The notes: generated by a model from the letters alone, not told the origin. Shown: positions 12,011 through 23,989, counted from the first letter of the stretch. The stretch is DNA of 64,000 nucleotides from Epiperipatus broadwayi (GCA_028023455.1 JAQFVV010006311.1:3082147-3146146); one strand, 5' to 3'. A program made the numbers and translations.

Positions 12011-12430
12011 ATTAGAGTTGGAGACTTCTTGTCGAGAGGTTGGTGAAAACATGGCTCTGATAATAAGCAGCCATAGTTAACGAGATATGATTTCTAATGT
12101 CGGTGCCTCATCTAGAATGGCTGGCTAAGGGCTGTCGTGATCGCTTGCCGATCCAGACTCACTGTGCTCTAATGGTTCCCATCTAGATGTAACAACTGCT
12201 GATGTAGCACCTGCCAGAGTGTTTGTTTTGCCTGGTCTTTGATGTCCTAAATGCGGAGGAGTTCCCACAACCAAAATCTAACTTAAGAGTGACCGTTCCC
12301 TGCAAAAGAAGTGGAGAAATCCCACGTGGCGGTCAGCAAGACTTCAAAGTAATTCAGAGACTTAAAAACCTAGGTAAATATGTATATGACATTTTATATT
12401 TCCATGTGCACATACCTTTAATTTAGACAA
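12011..12430. other. G+C-richer pocket with coding-like open frame of unknown origin
   Basis: Composition changes abruptly from about 12020 to 12375. On the plus strand a frame opens after a stop at 12205 and runs through 'EEFPQPKSNLRVTVPCKRSG' and a 'GGQQDFKVIQRLKN' block. It reaches CCTAG|GTAAATATG, a good splice donor, at about 12372, after which the sequence is A+T-rich. The minus strand is also open over part of the region, after an acceptor-like TTTTGCAG. I do not recognise the product. It may be an exon, or a fragment of a transposon such as the Gag-bearing element upstream. Confidence 0.3.
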
Positions 12431-12734
12431 TGGCCAAATTCTCACTTTGAATGATAAAGACATTCTTTAACTTTTTAATATATACCCGGAATGACGATTT
12501 ATAAACGTACAATCATTTATAGGATCTTTTTATTTTGTTTACTCATAGCATTATAGCATATAATCTGTTTTTTTTATTGAGTGGTAATGATTTAAAGTAT
12601 TTCTTTTATTGTTAATTTATTCTATTAAATATATTTATTATTGATTTAAATCTGTTTTGTCTCATTCTTCACCACTCCAAAAGTAATATAGTCTTAGGGT
12701 TTGGTGAAATAATTATTACTCATTTTGAGTACTG

Positions 12735-13030
12735 AATTAACATGTGAAGCTGGTGGTGCAGTATTTTGACCCCATTAAACTTTATAAATATCCAAGCGCT
12801 GTAACTCTCTGTTAAATCTTACAGCAGTCAAGAGACATTTGACCAGGAAAAATAACCTGGGGCTATACCCATATAGTTACAGGTTCAGTCAAGTATGGAT
12901 ATAGACTCATTTATGTCCGTATGTTCTCTCTGCTTGCGGTAGCAGAAAGTGGACAATCTTAAATTTTAAGAATTTCCCATTATATCTAAATAAAAGGGAA
13001 GTTTAAGCTTTCAATCGCCAGGTTTTTGTT

Positions 13031-13032
<2 letters not shown>
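12735..13032. repeat. Unclassified interspersed repeat ending at a (TA)n tract
   Basis: This is a stretch of mixed base composition (GTGAAGCTGGTGGTGCAGTA near its start). It ends in GTTACAATATATA, leading straight into a long dinucleotide array. The same ending, GGTTACAATATATAT, closes the repeat at 50.6-50.95 kb. A SINE-like or LTR-like origin is possible, but no class-defining motif was seen. Confidence 0.4.

Positions 13033-13078
<46 letters not shown>
13033..13078. repeat. Compound (TA)n(GA)n microsatellite
   Basis: About 14 TA units are followed by about 9 GA units. Confidence 0.95.
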
Positions 13079-13244
13079 AAATTGTTGGTGTTTACAGTGA
13101 ATTTATATATAAACACAAATGTGTATAAATATGTTTTATAATTTATTTATTAATAATACATGAAAACAAATATACATTTGCATATTTGCGATATTTACAA
13201 TATTTATATTCCACCTGATACCATTGGCAAGGTATCTAATTCTA

Positions 13245-13720
13245 AAATGAACTAGAGAAAATGGAGATTGCATGTACCCTTATAGGTTTACCTACGACTT
13301 CCAGATGTCCTGTGACAACCTGCTCATGAGTAAGTCTGCTGACACTTCCGGATATATTTGACAGCTTGCCTCATGTTGACATGTTTCTAGCAGCTTCCAG
13401 TCCTGAATATGGCCTTGCCTTGCTGTGTCAATCATTTTTTCTGACAGCTATTGTCTGGAAAATATAGATTCTGTCTTTCAGCTCTGTGATAATAGTTCTC
13501 TGACTCTACGTTCATTCAAAAAGGCTTGACTATTTATTGCCAGATCCCCATCCCTAATGAAAACATTTGGATTTAGTAAGCATCAGCACCTATTGAAACA
13601 TTTTGCTATTGGCTATGTCTTGCCTATTTTATAAGTTGGTTTGAGGTGAGGAATTATCAATTCAATCTAGAAAAGATGGGATTTGGACTAGCCCATTATT
13701 GAAAGGTAAGATGAGATATG
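13245..13720 (-). mobile_element. Diverged solo LTR of the Ty3/Gypsy family, antisense
   Basis: Read on the minus strand, this region follows the 5' LTR at 20152-20788 block by block. It has GATGCTTACTAAATCCAAATG (LTR: GATGCTTGCTGAATCCAAAAG), then GATCTGG.AATAAATAGTCA, then GACTGGA.GCTGCTA, then GAGGCAAGCTGTC, then CTGGAAGTCGTAGG. No internal region of the element flanks it, so it looks like a solo LTR or an isolated fragment. It is much more diverged than the two LTRs of the full element. Confidence 0.75.
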
Positions 13721-13783
13721 ACAATAGTCATCTACGTTATTAATTTTAACATGTTATATACATTAAATTTAAATTAAATTTAC

Positions 13784-13901
13784 TTTCATCATCAATAAAT
13801 TGTCTTCCTTCTCCAGTCAGCTCATTGTCCAAATGTAAAAATATTTTGCAAACACTTTCGGCATAATTCTGAACTGATTGAAAATGTTTTTTTCCACATT
13901 T
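13784..13901 (-). CDS. Exon of the TSP1/ADAMTS-like gene (start of a Cys-rich-like domain)
   Basis: On the minus strand a polypyrimidine/AG acceptor (TTTTTTTTTTTAG) precedes 118 bp open in only one frame, followed by a GTAAAT donor. The frame encodes 39 residues beginning KCGKKHFQSVQ and continuing through SVCKIF and LTGEGRQF. Its phase (0 at the start) fits the end of the exon at 30780-30840. In ADAMTS proteases the TSP1 repeat is followed by a cysteine-rich domain. A segment of the form '...Y A..VC......LTG.G.Q...' at this position matches my memory of invertebrate ADAMTS sequences, but no search could be run. Composition is clearly less A+T-rich than the flanks. The next exon, expected at lower coordinates in phase 1, was not found in the window. 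Confidence 0.65.
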
Positions 13902-14109
13902 CTAAAAAAAAAAAGGAAATTATTTTTATAAGTTGGAAAACAAAAATAATCTTAAAAAACATTAAGAATAAACTTATATATAATTACAGATTCTGAAAAA
14001 GGTTTATCAAATAATAAAGTAATAATATATTTATATATGAGGCCACGACAAGATTTAAGTTATTTAAAATCAGTAAAATATTAAGGATTTTAAACTTCTC
14101 CCTCGATAA

Positions 14110-14330
14110 TTTAATATACAAATTAAAAAGCATATGAAACACTTGAACAAGAAGCTATAAAGATTCCAAAAATTATTATACGCTAAGCCCTATTTCCTCA
14201 TTCTGCATCTCGCATTACTGCTATGAATATGAGGCAAATGGCCTCAAAAGCGCTTAGCATATAATAATTTTTGGAATCTTTATAGCTTCTCGTTCAAGTG
14301 TTTCATACACTTTTTAATTTGTATATTAAA
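14110..14330. repeat. Foldback element with 79-bp arms
   Basis: The arm at 14110-14188 (TTTAATATACAAATTAAAAA... to CGCTAAGC) is the near-perfect reverse complement of 14252-14330. The 63-bp centre carries a weaker inverted motif (TTTCCTCAT / ATGAGGCAAA). No coding capacity. This is typical of a foldback or MITE-type element. Confidence 0.9.
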
Positions 14331-14545
14331 ATCAGTAAAAAAAAAACTATCCAAAATCTTGAGTTAGATATATTATGTTTTAACAAAATCAAAAGAAATA
14401 CTCTAATGTAGAATAAAATAACATTAGAACTTCTAATAGGATTGGTTATTTTAAAATAAAATGACAAACATTTTAAATTATACAAAGCCTGGTATAATTT
14501 GTTAATTTTAATATATCCCAAATCCAATTCATAAACATCAATATA
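14331..14545. other. A+T-rich spacer between foldbacks
   Basis: No recognisable feature. Open frames here are K/N/I/L-rich by composition alone. Confidence 0.4.
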
Positions 14546-14850
14546 ATATATAAGGATTTGAACTCAGACTTTCACACGACCCTCAAATCTCCAAGCCATC
14601 TCATATTGCTGACTCACCTGATCACACACATGTTGAAAAGATAAATAGTCACCAATATATGTATTTCATGCTAAACCAGCACTCATCAGTTGGTCCAGAT
14701 TACTATCTCCACACATATATGCAATCAGTGCTCAGCTTTATATTAAGATAGCCAATCTTCATACTTTAATGAATAGGCTTCAGGTGGATCAACAAAATGA
14801 GATGGCTTGGAAAGTTGTGTGAAAGTTTGAGTTTGAATCCCTTATATATT
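14546..14850. repeat. Foldback SINE-like element with tRNA B-box-like arms, copy 1
   Basis: The left arm, about 14547-14622, begins TATATAAGGATTTGAACTCA and recurs inverted at about 14780-14848. The right arm reads GAGTTTGAATCC, close to the RNA polymerase III B-box consensus GGTTCGANTCC, and the left arm carries its complement. The centre holds ACTCATCAGTTGGTCCAG, which recurs inverted in the related element at 31.07-31.33 kb. This suggests a tRNA-derived SINE in foldback form. A full tRNA-like A-box was not established. Confidence 0.6.
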
Positions 14851-16775
14851 ACATTATATGTGCAGGGGTGTGTAAGCCTGTACAGTGTATTAATCATGAA
14901 TATAATAATGATGATAAATTTGATTAACATGTTAATACTTATTATTTAACACATTAAGATTAATACAGGTATTCCAATTCAACTCACATATTCCATAGTC
15001 ATATTTAACACTGGATATCGATTTATATATTTTATATTGTGGCTCATACTTATTATCAGATATTTATTCTCTTACATAAAAGTAAGCCACTACACTGAGA
15101 AGTCTCTGTAACTATAATCCGCTGCTATATTAATTTTAAATAATAATAGTAAAGTTTTAAAAAAATACAAATGAATAGCAGATTATAAAAAAAATAATTA
15201 TTGCTCAGGAATTCATAAGAAGTTCAAGCTAAGAAAGTGACAGAAACAGAGCTGTGATCCATGGAAATTAAACTCTAGAGTTCACCATTCTTCCATTTAA
15301 CTCAATCACTAGGAAAGTAACAGTTTGATAAATATCTTTAATCAAATATCATCCATCTTAGAAGAAAATATATAATTTTTAATAAAAATGAGTACATTTA
15401 AACATTAGTATGAAATTAAATAGAGAAATATAAGTTTAAAGGGGATAGATATTATTGTTATCATCACCATCATCATCTCATCCTCTTCTTATTATTTAAT
15501 TTTAATTTCATTTACTATGTTTTAAAAATCTGTTGATACAATTTTATTTATTCAAAGCTTTAAAAACTTCTGAAAAATTTAAAAACATAAAAAGCTTCAA
15601 ACAAAGACTGTTTTAATTACTTAATAATAAATTATTAATTTTCAATTTTTCTAAAATATAGCATAGTCATTTAATTTGTGATTTTATTTATTTTGATATT
15701 GATATGGAATTTGTGTTCACGTTTGAAGATGTCTATATCATAAAACAATTAGAGTTTAATACTACAAGCTGCAGAAAACAATATAAAACTTTTTTTTTCA
15801 ATATCAAAATTTTTTGAACAAAGGTATAAAGAAAATGAAGTTTCTGTTTTAACTTCTAATATAATACAGAAAAGCAGTTAATATTATTTTTTAAATGTAA
15901 TTTGATTATTTTTATTTTCTAATGCAATACAAATTAACATAAGTTTACTTGATTTGCTTTAAGTCACCTGATCACTTCCTATTTTTAACACTAACTGTGC
16001 TTTTATGATTTCATTATAAATATTAGCATAAATTAATAATTTTTAAAATTTACAAGAATAAATCTGCAATATAAATCATGTTAATATCATTCATTCTCCA
16101 TAATAATGATGTCTGTGAGATATTTGCAATTTCAAGCTTAGATATTTTTACCAATATAAAAAATATCCAATATCATTACTAATACTATCTTTTAAATTTT
16201 GAATATGTCTAATCTCAATCAGGTATCCTTAAATAAGTGTAAATATAGTCTTTTACACAGTTATATATTGAGATGTTTATGAGTCTCATGACATGCAACA
16301 ACACAATAGTAAATTTATATAAAGTTGAAAGTAAAAGTAAAAATACAGACAAAAAAAGTTTGCAGATATTTTCTATATTTTACTACAATAACAGTTAAGG
16401 ATTAAATAATTTTGAATTTAAATCTTTTTTTATATAAATTAAACATTTAAAAATGTTTAATTAATACTTTATTAATTCTGATTTTACAATTAAAACAAGC
16501 ATGTTTCTATGTTACAATAGATATACTGGTAATTATAAAATTACATTATTTATTTTCATAAGCAAATTTTTTAAATTAATGTTTGTATAACATATTTTGA
16601 TAAAATTACACAAAATTGTTTTTCAAAAGACTAAGTGAAATTGAAAAGAGTCATTAACTTTTTTCAATCATGATAAAGAAAACTAATTTTTGATTACTGT
16701 ATGTTTTAGCACTCTGACTATTAAAAGGTTGGAAAAAACATTAGAGAAGTTTTTTTAGAGTTTTACAGTTATACA
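14851..16775. other. A+T-rich intronic stretch, nothing recognised
   Basis: Low-complexity A+T-rich DNA with no convincing exon on either strand and no obvious repeat partner in the window. Confidence 0.45.
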
Positions 16776-17125
16776 GAATGACTGAGTCCAGCTGATGCTG
16801 CTAGTTCATAACAGTAGAGTTTGGATTCATGTGAAATCAAGGTCCAGATTTTCTGTGGTTTATTAGCCCATATATATTGTGTACTAGCTGATATGCATGG
16901 AATCTATTAAATTCTTAACTAAATGGAGCTGACTGTATTTATTCCAACAATTACCAGATTTCACCTTTCACAGAGATGAAAATACACCACATTGTTTAGA
17001 AGGAACCAGCCTGCTCAGAGGTTTATCAGCTTGCTAAAGAATTAGTTTATGTATATACTGTTTTATCTATATGCAGAGAGGTTCAGATAAAGGTACTGCA
17101 TCATATATATATAAAGCACAACTGG
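16776..17125. repeat. Mixed-composition pocket, probable interspersed repeat
   Basis: Base composition is more even than the flanks (e.g. GACTGAGTCCAGCTGATGCT near 16781). It ends near a short (TA) run at about 17104. No open frame, known motif or second copy was found. It is probably an old SINE or LTR fragment. Confidence 0.3.
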
Positions 17126-17791
17126 TGAGTTATTTTAAATAATTTCTTTAGTGAAAATGATAGTTGTAATTTTAAATTACAATATTTTTAAAAGTACACA
17201 ACTTTATTGAACAAAAAGTAAAATGCACTTCCAATATGTTTTATAAAAAAAGTAAACTCAGAAATCTTTCTAGATTGGAAAACAAAAGAATCGCTAAAGT
17301 ATTTTTTTAAAAAGATGTTTATACTTAATCAAGAGTAATCTGTTTATAAAAAACTTTTATAAAGGATTGTCAAAGAATTAATATTACTTTAAAAAAAACT
17401 TTTTGTTACTATTGGAAATAGTGAATGAATTAATAATTTTGATGTATACTATTTTTTTATATATACACACATACATGTGAATTTTGTATACTTTTAACAT
17501 GGAATTAATTGTAAAAAATATATTTTTAATAATGAATAAAATAACAATATTTGAAATATAAAGCAAAATAATATACAATATAAAAAAAAAAAACACCAAA
17601 GATTGATTGGCCATTGATGTGGAAATAAAATTTTAAAACAAATGAGTTTTTGTCTAATTGTTTTTATTAGAAAACTCATAGTTAATAAATTAAATATTAT
17701 GTGCTGTAGACATAAATTGATCAAATTTTTTTAAAAGTTATCATCTTACTAAAAACTGTTTTGTTTAAATATTATATATTGTAATATTATA
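17126..17791. other. A+T-rich stretch before the segmental duplication
   Basis: No recognisable feature. Open frames are F/I/L/Y-rich and reflect base composition. Confidence 0.4.
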
Positions 17792-18116
17792 CTGCTATTT
17801 AAACAATACATATTTATAATAAAATTTAAGATTAAAATTTTATATGAAAGAGGGGAAAATAATTAGTATTAGAAAGTTCAAAGTCAATATTAAAAAGTTT
17901 TAAGAGAAGTTTTGTTTAATTTTGTTATAAAAATGTAGTGTAGATTGCCAGAGAAAAAAATAAGAAAAGAAAGCTGTGTTATTACTCTTAGAAGTTTGCT
18001 ACATTTTTTAAAAAAAAAAAGAAAAATAAGAAAGCAATTAAAAAGGGGAGGAAAAAATATGACTAAGCAAAGTTTAAAATTAGAAATCTTTTACATTAAA
18101 ATTAAAAGTGCTCTCT
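17792..18116. repeat. Segmental duplication, block A, copy 1
   Basis: The block from GCTATTTAAACAATACATAT to AAATTAAAAGTGCTCT recurs at 19833-20151 with scattered substitutions and short indels. Here block A is followed by about 385 bp and then block B. In copy 2 that interval is replaced by a Ty3/Gypsy element. Confidence 0.85.
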
Positions 18117-18500
18117 TCTCATTTATTTAAAAGAAATAAAAATATGTGTGTCGAAGTTAATTTAGTTACATACAGAATCAGAATGTGTGTGTGTAAATGA
18201 AAGAGTCGATTTAAGATACATAAAAAAGGAAATATATTGAATTAATAACAAAAAATATGAGTTTGTAGTATAAAAGTTAAGTCAAACTCAAAGATTGCTC
18301 TATTGATAAACAAAAATGAAATGGGAATAATTAATTAGCAATGGCTACAAATAAACAACAATGGAAATAATTAAAAAGTTATATCTTATTCTCAGTTAGG
18401 TTAATCTAAGAAGAAATGTAAACTAAGAAACAATGGGAATTTAATTTAATAAATATAATTAATTTAGAAATTTATTCTTTGGAAAGATTAGGACATTAAG
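18117..18500. other. Segment between blocks A and B, absent from copy 2
   Basis: A+T-rich DNA with a short (GT)n run at about 18185-18194. In the second copy of the duplication it is missing, and the Gypsy element stands in its place. It therefore represents the pre-insertion state of the locus. Confidence 0.7.
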
Positions 18501-19159
18501 AGGGCCACATATAAATTGGTCTGAAAAAACTCATAATCATTCTTTTAGCTGTGTTACTCCAGTCTGTGCAAATAAAACATTGTTTTTGTGAATCCCAAGA
18601 AAACCATGCATTGAAATCAGAAGTCAAAGTATACCACTGTACCCCAGTCTCTGACTGCCCTAGAATATCTGAATGTCTCTAATTAGCCACAATGAACATT
18701 TAACTACTTGATCCATTCAAACATTTATTTGCCAGACTAAAATGCAGCAAGGAACCACATTCACCAGCAATTCAAATTCCAATCAGATTGTACAACATGC
18801 ATCACATAGGAGAAACAAACAATATCTATCCAGAGGAATGCATAACTGAAAACCTATAGGTAATATTAATTATTCATTATTCCTATTCTTAGTGTGTCAT
18901 TAAAGTATTATTGTAGCCATTGCAATCTTTGAGATATCTGGAGTCAACAGAAATGAATGCTATCACTAGCATAAAAGAGCTATTTATGTGTAGTTAGTGA
19001 AATCAACAAATATTTGTAGAACTATCCCAATCGTACAAACAAATAACTTATGGTAAAATGTGTGTGCATAATATATAATATTTTTTAGTGCTGTATGTTT
19101 ATTTATAATATGTGTGCCTGATTTATGATATGTAATCATTATTTCATTCTATCAGGGAA
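18501..19159. repeat. Segmental duplication, block B, copy 1
   Basis: Begins AGGGCCACATATAAATTGG. It aligns over about 660 bp with 25444-26110, including CAGTCTGTGCAAATAAAAC, CTCTAATTAGCCACAATGAAC and the later AATGTGTGTGCATAATATAT block. It has an AATAAA motif and mixed composition, so it may itself be an old repeat. No open frame is shared by the two copies. Confidence 0.9.
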
Positions 19160-19225
19160 ATATTCTTAGGGTGAGGGTTCAGATGGTTCTATCAGGGAAA
19201 TATTCTTAGGGTGAGGGTTCAGAAA
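19149..19225. repeat. Tandem duplication of a unit of about 41 bp
   Basis: TCTATCAGGGAAATATTCTT and the following GAGGGTTCAGA occur twice in immediate succession. Confidence 0.9.
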
Positions 19226-19832
19226 GTTCTGGGCCTATCCCTTCTCTCTTTAAATATGCATGTTGGCTACAACCAGAGTAAGCCATGGGTCAGTTCTTAG
19301 GGGAAAGTCCCCATTCTCTTCAAATATATGCAATGGGAAGAACTGGAGTAAACTGCAGATTCATTTATGTGGAGAATCCCCATATATCTCAAATATTATA
19401 GCATAAGCCAAATAGTCAGTCAAGGAATTCTGCCATTCACAGCAAGCCTATTTCACTTTTTTGGATATAGTCTCATAGTCTGAGCATATCCTAAGGTCCA
19501 GTAGAAACCTGACATAAAAGTGTCATTTATATATGTGTAAGTTAGTATTAGCCGGTAAGTTCTGCATCCACCTCACCTCAAAATACCTGTCTCACTAAAA
19601 AGGAGTGTTGTCCTTATGGTCATCATTCAGCACCAGTTCATTGTAAGTGATATTATCAGCCTAGAACGAGGAAAAGCATAATCAAAGAATATGGTTCTCA
19701 GCATGTGTAATTCCAGATGTAAAGAAAGAAAACATAGATAAAATAAATATCATAGTATAAACAGAAATAATATATGTAAAAAAATATGTTATTAAGAGAT
19801 AAAATGGTCACACTGATACATTTTACCCTTGT
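19226..19832. repeat. Mixed-composition sequence, probable old repeat
   Basis: Base composition is more even than typical spacer until about 19690 (e.g. GGGCCTATCCCTTCTCTC, CCATGGGTCAGTTCTTAGGG). No coding frame or known motif was recognised, and there is no second copy in the window. Confidence 0.35.
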
Positions 19833-20151
19833 CAGCTATTTAGCATTACATATTTATAATAAAATTTTTAAGATGAAAATTTTATAAAAAAAAAAAGAGG
19901 GATAAATAATTAGTATTAGAAAGTCCAAAGTTAATATTAAAAAGTTTTAAAGGAAGTTTTGTTAAATTTTGTTATAAAAATGTAACATAGATTGCTGCAG
20001 AGAGAAATAAGAAAAGAAAGCTGTGTCATTACTCTTATAAGCTTGCTAAGTTTTTTTTAAAAAATAGGAAAGCAATTAAAAGGGGGAGGAAAAATATAAC
20101 TAAACAAAGTTTAAAATTAGAAATCTTTTACATATAAATTAAAAGTGCTCT
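19833..20151. repeat. Segmental duplication, block A, copy 2
   Basis: Second copy of block A, ending AAATTAAAAGTGCTCT directly against the TG of the Gypsy 5' LTR. In copy 1 the same point continues into CTTCTCATTT, so the retroelement inserted here after the duplication. Confidence 0.85.
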
Positions 20152-20788
20152 TGTTATAGCCCTCCCTTCTCTCAGTAGTGGACTATTCCAGATGCCTCCA
20201 TATCTGATCGGATTAAGCATTGTTTGCCACAGGCCAATAGGCTGATGTATAAATAAAAACATAACCAATGATTATTACAGGCCAATAATCAATGATGCTT
20301 GCTGAATCCAAAAGTTTTCAATAAGGTCAGAGATCTGGGTATAAATACTCAGCCTTTTGTGAGGCTCACGGAAGAATGTTTCTAACCTGAACTGACTCTG
20401 TGCATTCTCCCAGGGAAACTCTGCTAACCTAATCAGCAGCAAGTATTCCCATTGATAGCACTATGCTATTTAATCTACGCAGCTAGGCAAGTCCCACAGA
20501 GACTGGACGCTGCTAAGACCACACTTGGCTCGAGGCAAGCTGTCTTGTACAGCTGGAAGAGCCATACACCCTAACCATGAGACAAGCCATCAGATGTAGC
20601 TGGAAGTCATAGGCAGAACTCAGAGTTTATGTTAAACTCCAATACTCAGCATTTGTAAATATTCTCTTATATATATTGTATTGTATGTAGTTGTACATAT
20701 AATAAATATATTAATTGTAATACTTGTCTTAGTATTATTTTATATTATTTTCTGTTGGTTGGGTCTGTAATCCAGACCAAACACAACA
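20152..20788 (+). repeat. 5' LTR of the Gypsy element
   Basis: Starts TGTTATAG and ends CACAACA, with the canonical TG...CA ends. Promoter-like motifs are visible: CCAAT in GGCCAATAGG near 20233 and TATAAATAC near 20339. Immediately after the LTR comes TTTGGATCAG, where the primer binding site should lie. Its first 334 bp align without gaps to 25110-25443. Confidence 0.9.
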
Positions 20789-21237
20789 GATTTGGATCAG
20801 TTTGACAAAAGATTTTTTTTCTTCCCATGGCTGGAAAAAGAAAAAACTTGGAAACGTAAATACATGAGTGTGCAATTATATAGACACTTGTAAGTTATGA
20901 AGCTGTGATTACTAAATCACACTTAAATACTGTCCAAGTGAAATACGTATTTATTAAACAGTGATTATTAAAAATAACTTATTTCTGGCAAAATAAAAAG
21001 TAAAATACATGAAATAGTATTTACTAAACAACCATTGTCAAAATCACTTATTTCTGGGAGGTAAAAAAAAGTGATCACAAACACGATTAAAACAATCAAA
21101 ATTGGCCTTGCTAAAAAAGACAGAAGCTCACCCTAGCAGAGTAAAAAATCTGTCGAACATACCGTATCGAGTGGTTACTCACAAATATATGGAAAAATAT
21201 TTTTCTCATGTGATAACAAAGAAAAATAAAATAAAAA

Positions 21238-21863
21238 ATGGCTAATATAATTGGCTCGATGGAAGCTTTTGATCCAGGGTTCCCTGAGAACTGGTCAAGC
21301 TACAAAGAGCACCTAATTTTTTATATGCAGGCCAATCAGATCAAAAAGGCTGAAATAAAATTAGTGATGCTGATAAGTATAATCGGGTCACAGATATATA
21401 ATATTTTAAAATCACAAGTTGGGTCAGAAACACTGGATGACTTGAATTTTGAGAAGGCATTGGCAATTCTCACAGAATATTTTCCCCCAAACCACTAACA
21501 ATAATGCAGAGATATTATTTCAATCTCTGTATAAAGGCAGAGGGAGAAAAAGCTAGAGAATTCTCAATGTGAATCTGGACATTAGCACTTACGTGCCAAT
21601 TTAAAGAGTTCTTAAATAAAGCACTACATGATCATTTCATTTGTGGCATGACTTATCATAATTTAAGACTCAAACTATTAATGACACTGGATATAGACTT
21701 TAAAAAGGATATAGCTCAAGCCAAGCTGGTAGAATCTATAGCGTGTCAAGCAAAGCCATTACAAAAAATGAATTATACTGTTCAACAAGTTGAACAGAAG
21801 GCTGAGTCTGACAAGCACTCAGTTAGCTCAACAACAACAACAAGTGTTAAGCATTGTTATTAG
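21238..21863 (+). pseudogene. Gypsy gag (capsid), broken
   Basis: The frame opening at 21238 (MANIIGSMEAFDPGF, then WSSYKEHLIFYMQAN) matches the N-terminal capsid style of K02A2.6-like Gypsy Gag, where a short 'FDP...W..Y.ERL..yf.aN' block is typical. It stops at 21498. The downstream part (LALTCQFKEFLNKALHDHF, then CGMTYHNLRLKL) continues in other frames after a stop, up to 21863. In the intact protein this forms the virus-like particle shell. Confidence 0.85.
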
Positions 21864-22518
21864 TGTGATGAACTGATACCCATGCAAACAGAATGTCCAC
21901 ATCTCCATAATGTGTGCTCATTTTGCAAGCGAGTCAGTCATATAAGAGCAGCATGTCTAAACTTAAAAAGCCAAACAGCCAATATGAGAATGGAAAAACC
22001 CATTCCAAAAAACAACAAAGGCAACTATAAGAAAAATAAACAAGTTGCCAGTATAAATCACATTAAGGACAATCAGTCTGGATTTATATATAGTATAATA
22101 ATTAATGATATGCCAGTGAGAATGGAACTAGACACAGGGTCTGCAGTGTCTATTGTTTCAAAAAAGACTTGGACTATCATTAATAAAAATAATAAAATAT
22201 AATCTGCATCCTAGCACTAGGATTATAACAGATTAGCAGGGTAAAAAAATAAAACTCTTGGGTCAGACAAGAGTTAAAATAACTATGCCTAACAAAACTA
22301 TACACTTACCACTGTTAGTGCCATCAGGTGATCATAGCAACTTGTTAGGCCATGACTGGTTCAGTCATTTAGGCTTTGCAGGGTCTAAGGTGAACCAGAT
22401 CACAACATTAACTAAATTAAAGGCTGATTACTCTGAAGTGGTCAAAAAAGATCTAGATCTGTATCTAGGACCACCAATTCAGTTGCCTCTGAATAAAGAG
22501 AAAAAACTGATCAGTTGA
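21864..22518 (+). pseudogene. Gypsy nucleocapsid zinc knuckle and aspartic protease, broken
   Basis: A CCHC knuckle (C-SF-C-KRVS-H-IRAA-C) lies near 21915-21956, preceded by a degenerate partial knuckle containing a stop. The protease follows with MELDTGSAVSIVS near 22122-22160, the catalytic DTG at 22131. After a frame break it resumes at 22258, with the flap-side block LLVPSGDHSNLLGHDW. Both active-site surroundings are recognisable, but stops between them prevent a product. Confidence 0.85.
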
Positions 22519-22542
22519 CGAAGCAGATCACTGCCACTGGCC

Positions 22543-23330
22543 TTGAGAGCTAAAGTTGAGTTAGAGCTTGAAAGGTGGGAGGCAGAAGGGATAATAGAGC
22601 CTATATCATACTCAGAATGGGCCACCCCAATACTCCCAATCATCAAAGAAAATGGTGATGTGCAGGTATGTGGAGATTATCAATGCACGATTAACAAAGC
22701 ACTAGCATCGAATAATTATCCACCACCATCAGTTAAGCAAATCCTATCCACACTGTCAGGTGGAAGGGTTTTTACTAAAATTGACTTGAACCATGCATAT
22801 TTGCAGCTACCAGTTGATGATCAGGCAGCAAGAGCATTGTCAATAATAACTCATAAAGGCTTTTTTAAAATGAACCGGTTACCTTTTGGTATATTGGTCA
22901 CTCCAGCAATATTCCAGAGAGTCATAAATCAACTGGCTGCAGGAATACCAGGATCCCTACCATACTTTGATGATTTCTTACTGGTGGCTCGGACTCCAGA
23001 GCTACTCTGGAGTTCTACAATAAAAAAAACTCCTTGACAAGTTCAAAGCAGCAGGCATAAGAATAAACTTAGATAAGTGCATATTTGAAGGCAAAGAACT
23101 GGAGTTTCTGGGATTTAGGATAGATGCAAGTGGCATTCATCCTATCCAAAAGAAAGTTATGGCAATTAAAAAAGCCAAAACACCAAGCAACAAGAAAGAA
23201 TTACAGTCCTTTTTAGGATTTGTATATTACTTTGAGGGGTTTTTATATCACAAAACGGAGGCAGCTGAACCACTATACAGGCTACTAGATAAAAAAAACA
23301 GTCTGGAAGTGGGACAGCAATCATGATAAT
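22543..23330 (+). pseudogene. Gypsy reverse transcriptase, broken
   Basis: The open stretch at 22543-23037 carries the expected blocks: a WATPILPIIKENG-type start, VCGDY, FTKIDLNHAYLQLP, MNRLPFGI and YFDD near 22964. YFDD is a variant of the usual YLDD/YVDD catalytic box. The frame is lost near 23037. Connection-region homology (ELEFLGFRIDASGIHP, then LQSFLGFVYY) continues in another frame to about 23260. Confidence 0.9.
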
Positions 23331-23760
23331 GCCTTTGAAAAAATGGAAACCCTTATATCTGAGAAAGTGATGCTGGCACACTTTGACCCTGAAAGAATGC
23401 TAGTACTAACATGCAATGCTTCACCAGTAGGAACAGGTGCAGTGTTGTCCCATAAGAATGATGATGGGTCACTCTCCCCTATTGCCTTTACATCAAAGTG
23501 TCTCTCAAAGGCAGAAAAAAATTATGCCCTGATTGATAGAAAGGCTCTGGCCTTAATCAATGGCATTAAAAAATTTCATGACTACCTTTATGGGAGATCA
23601 TTCATACTGCAAACAGATCATAAACCCCTATTGGGTATCTTTGCAGCTAAAAATGGAATCCCTCAGTATGCCTCACCACATATGCTGAGGTGGTTCAACT
23701 TTGTCAGGATATGATTTTATGCTACAATACATTGAGGAAAAACAGATTCCTCATGTTGAT
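23331..23760 (+). pseudogene. Gypsy RNase H, broken
   Basis: The frame at 23343-23714 matches RNase H of Gypsy elements: CNASPVGTGAVLSH, ALIDRKALALINGIKKF and LQTDHKPL. The usual DAS motif reads NAS at about 23415, so the first catalytic aspartate is asparagine, which would inactivate the enzyme. A stop follows the MLRWFNF block. Confidence 0.85.
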
Positions 23761-23989
23761 GCATTAAGTCATTTGCCTGCAGAATCTGCAGATAGCTGAT
23801 TACTACAGATCAGTCAGTTAACATGATTGATTTGGGAATAAACACACCACTGAACAGTAAATTAGTGGCTAAGTGGTCCACAAATGACCCTGGGTTCCAA
23901 AGAAATAAAAAATAGATCCAGCAGGGGTGGCCAAATAAAAAATCAGAGGAATTGCATCCAGCCTACTGGACCTGAAGGCTGGAGCTCTC

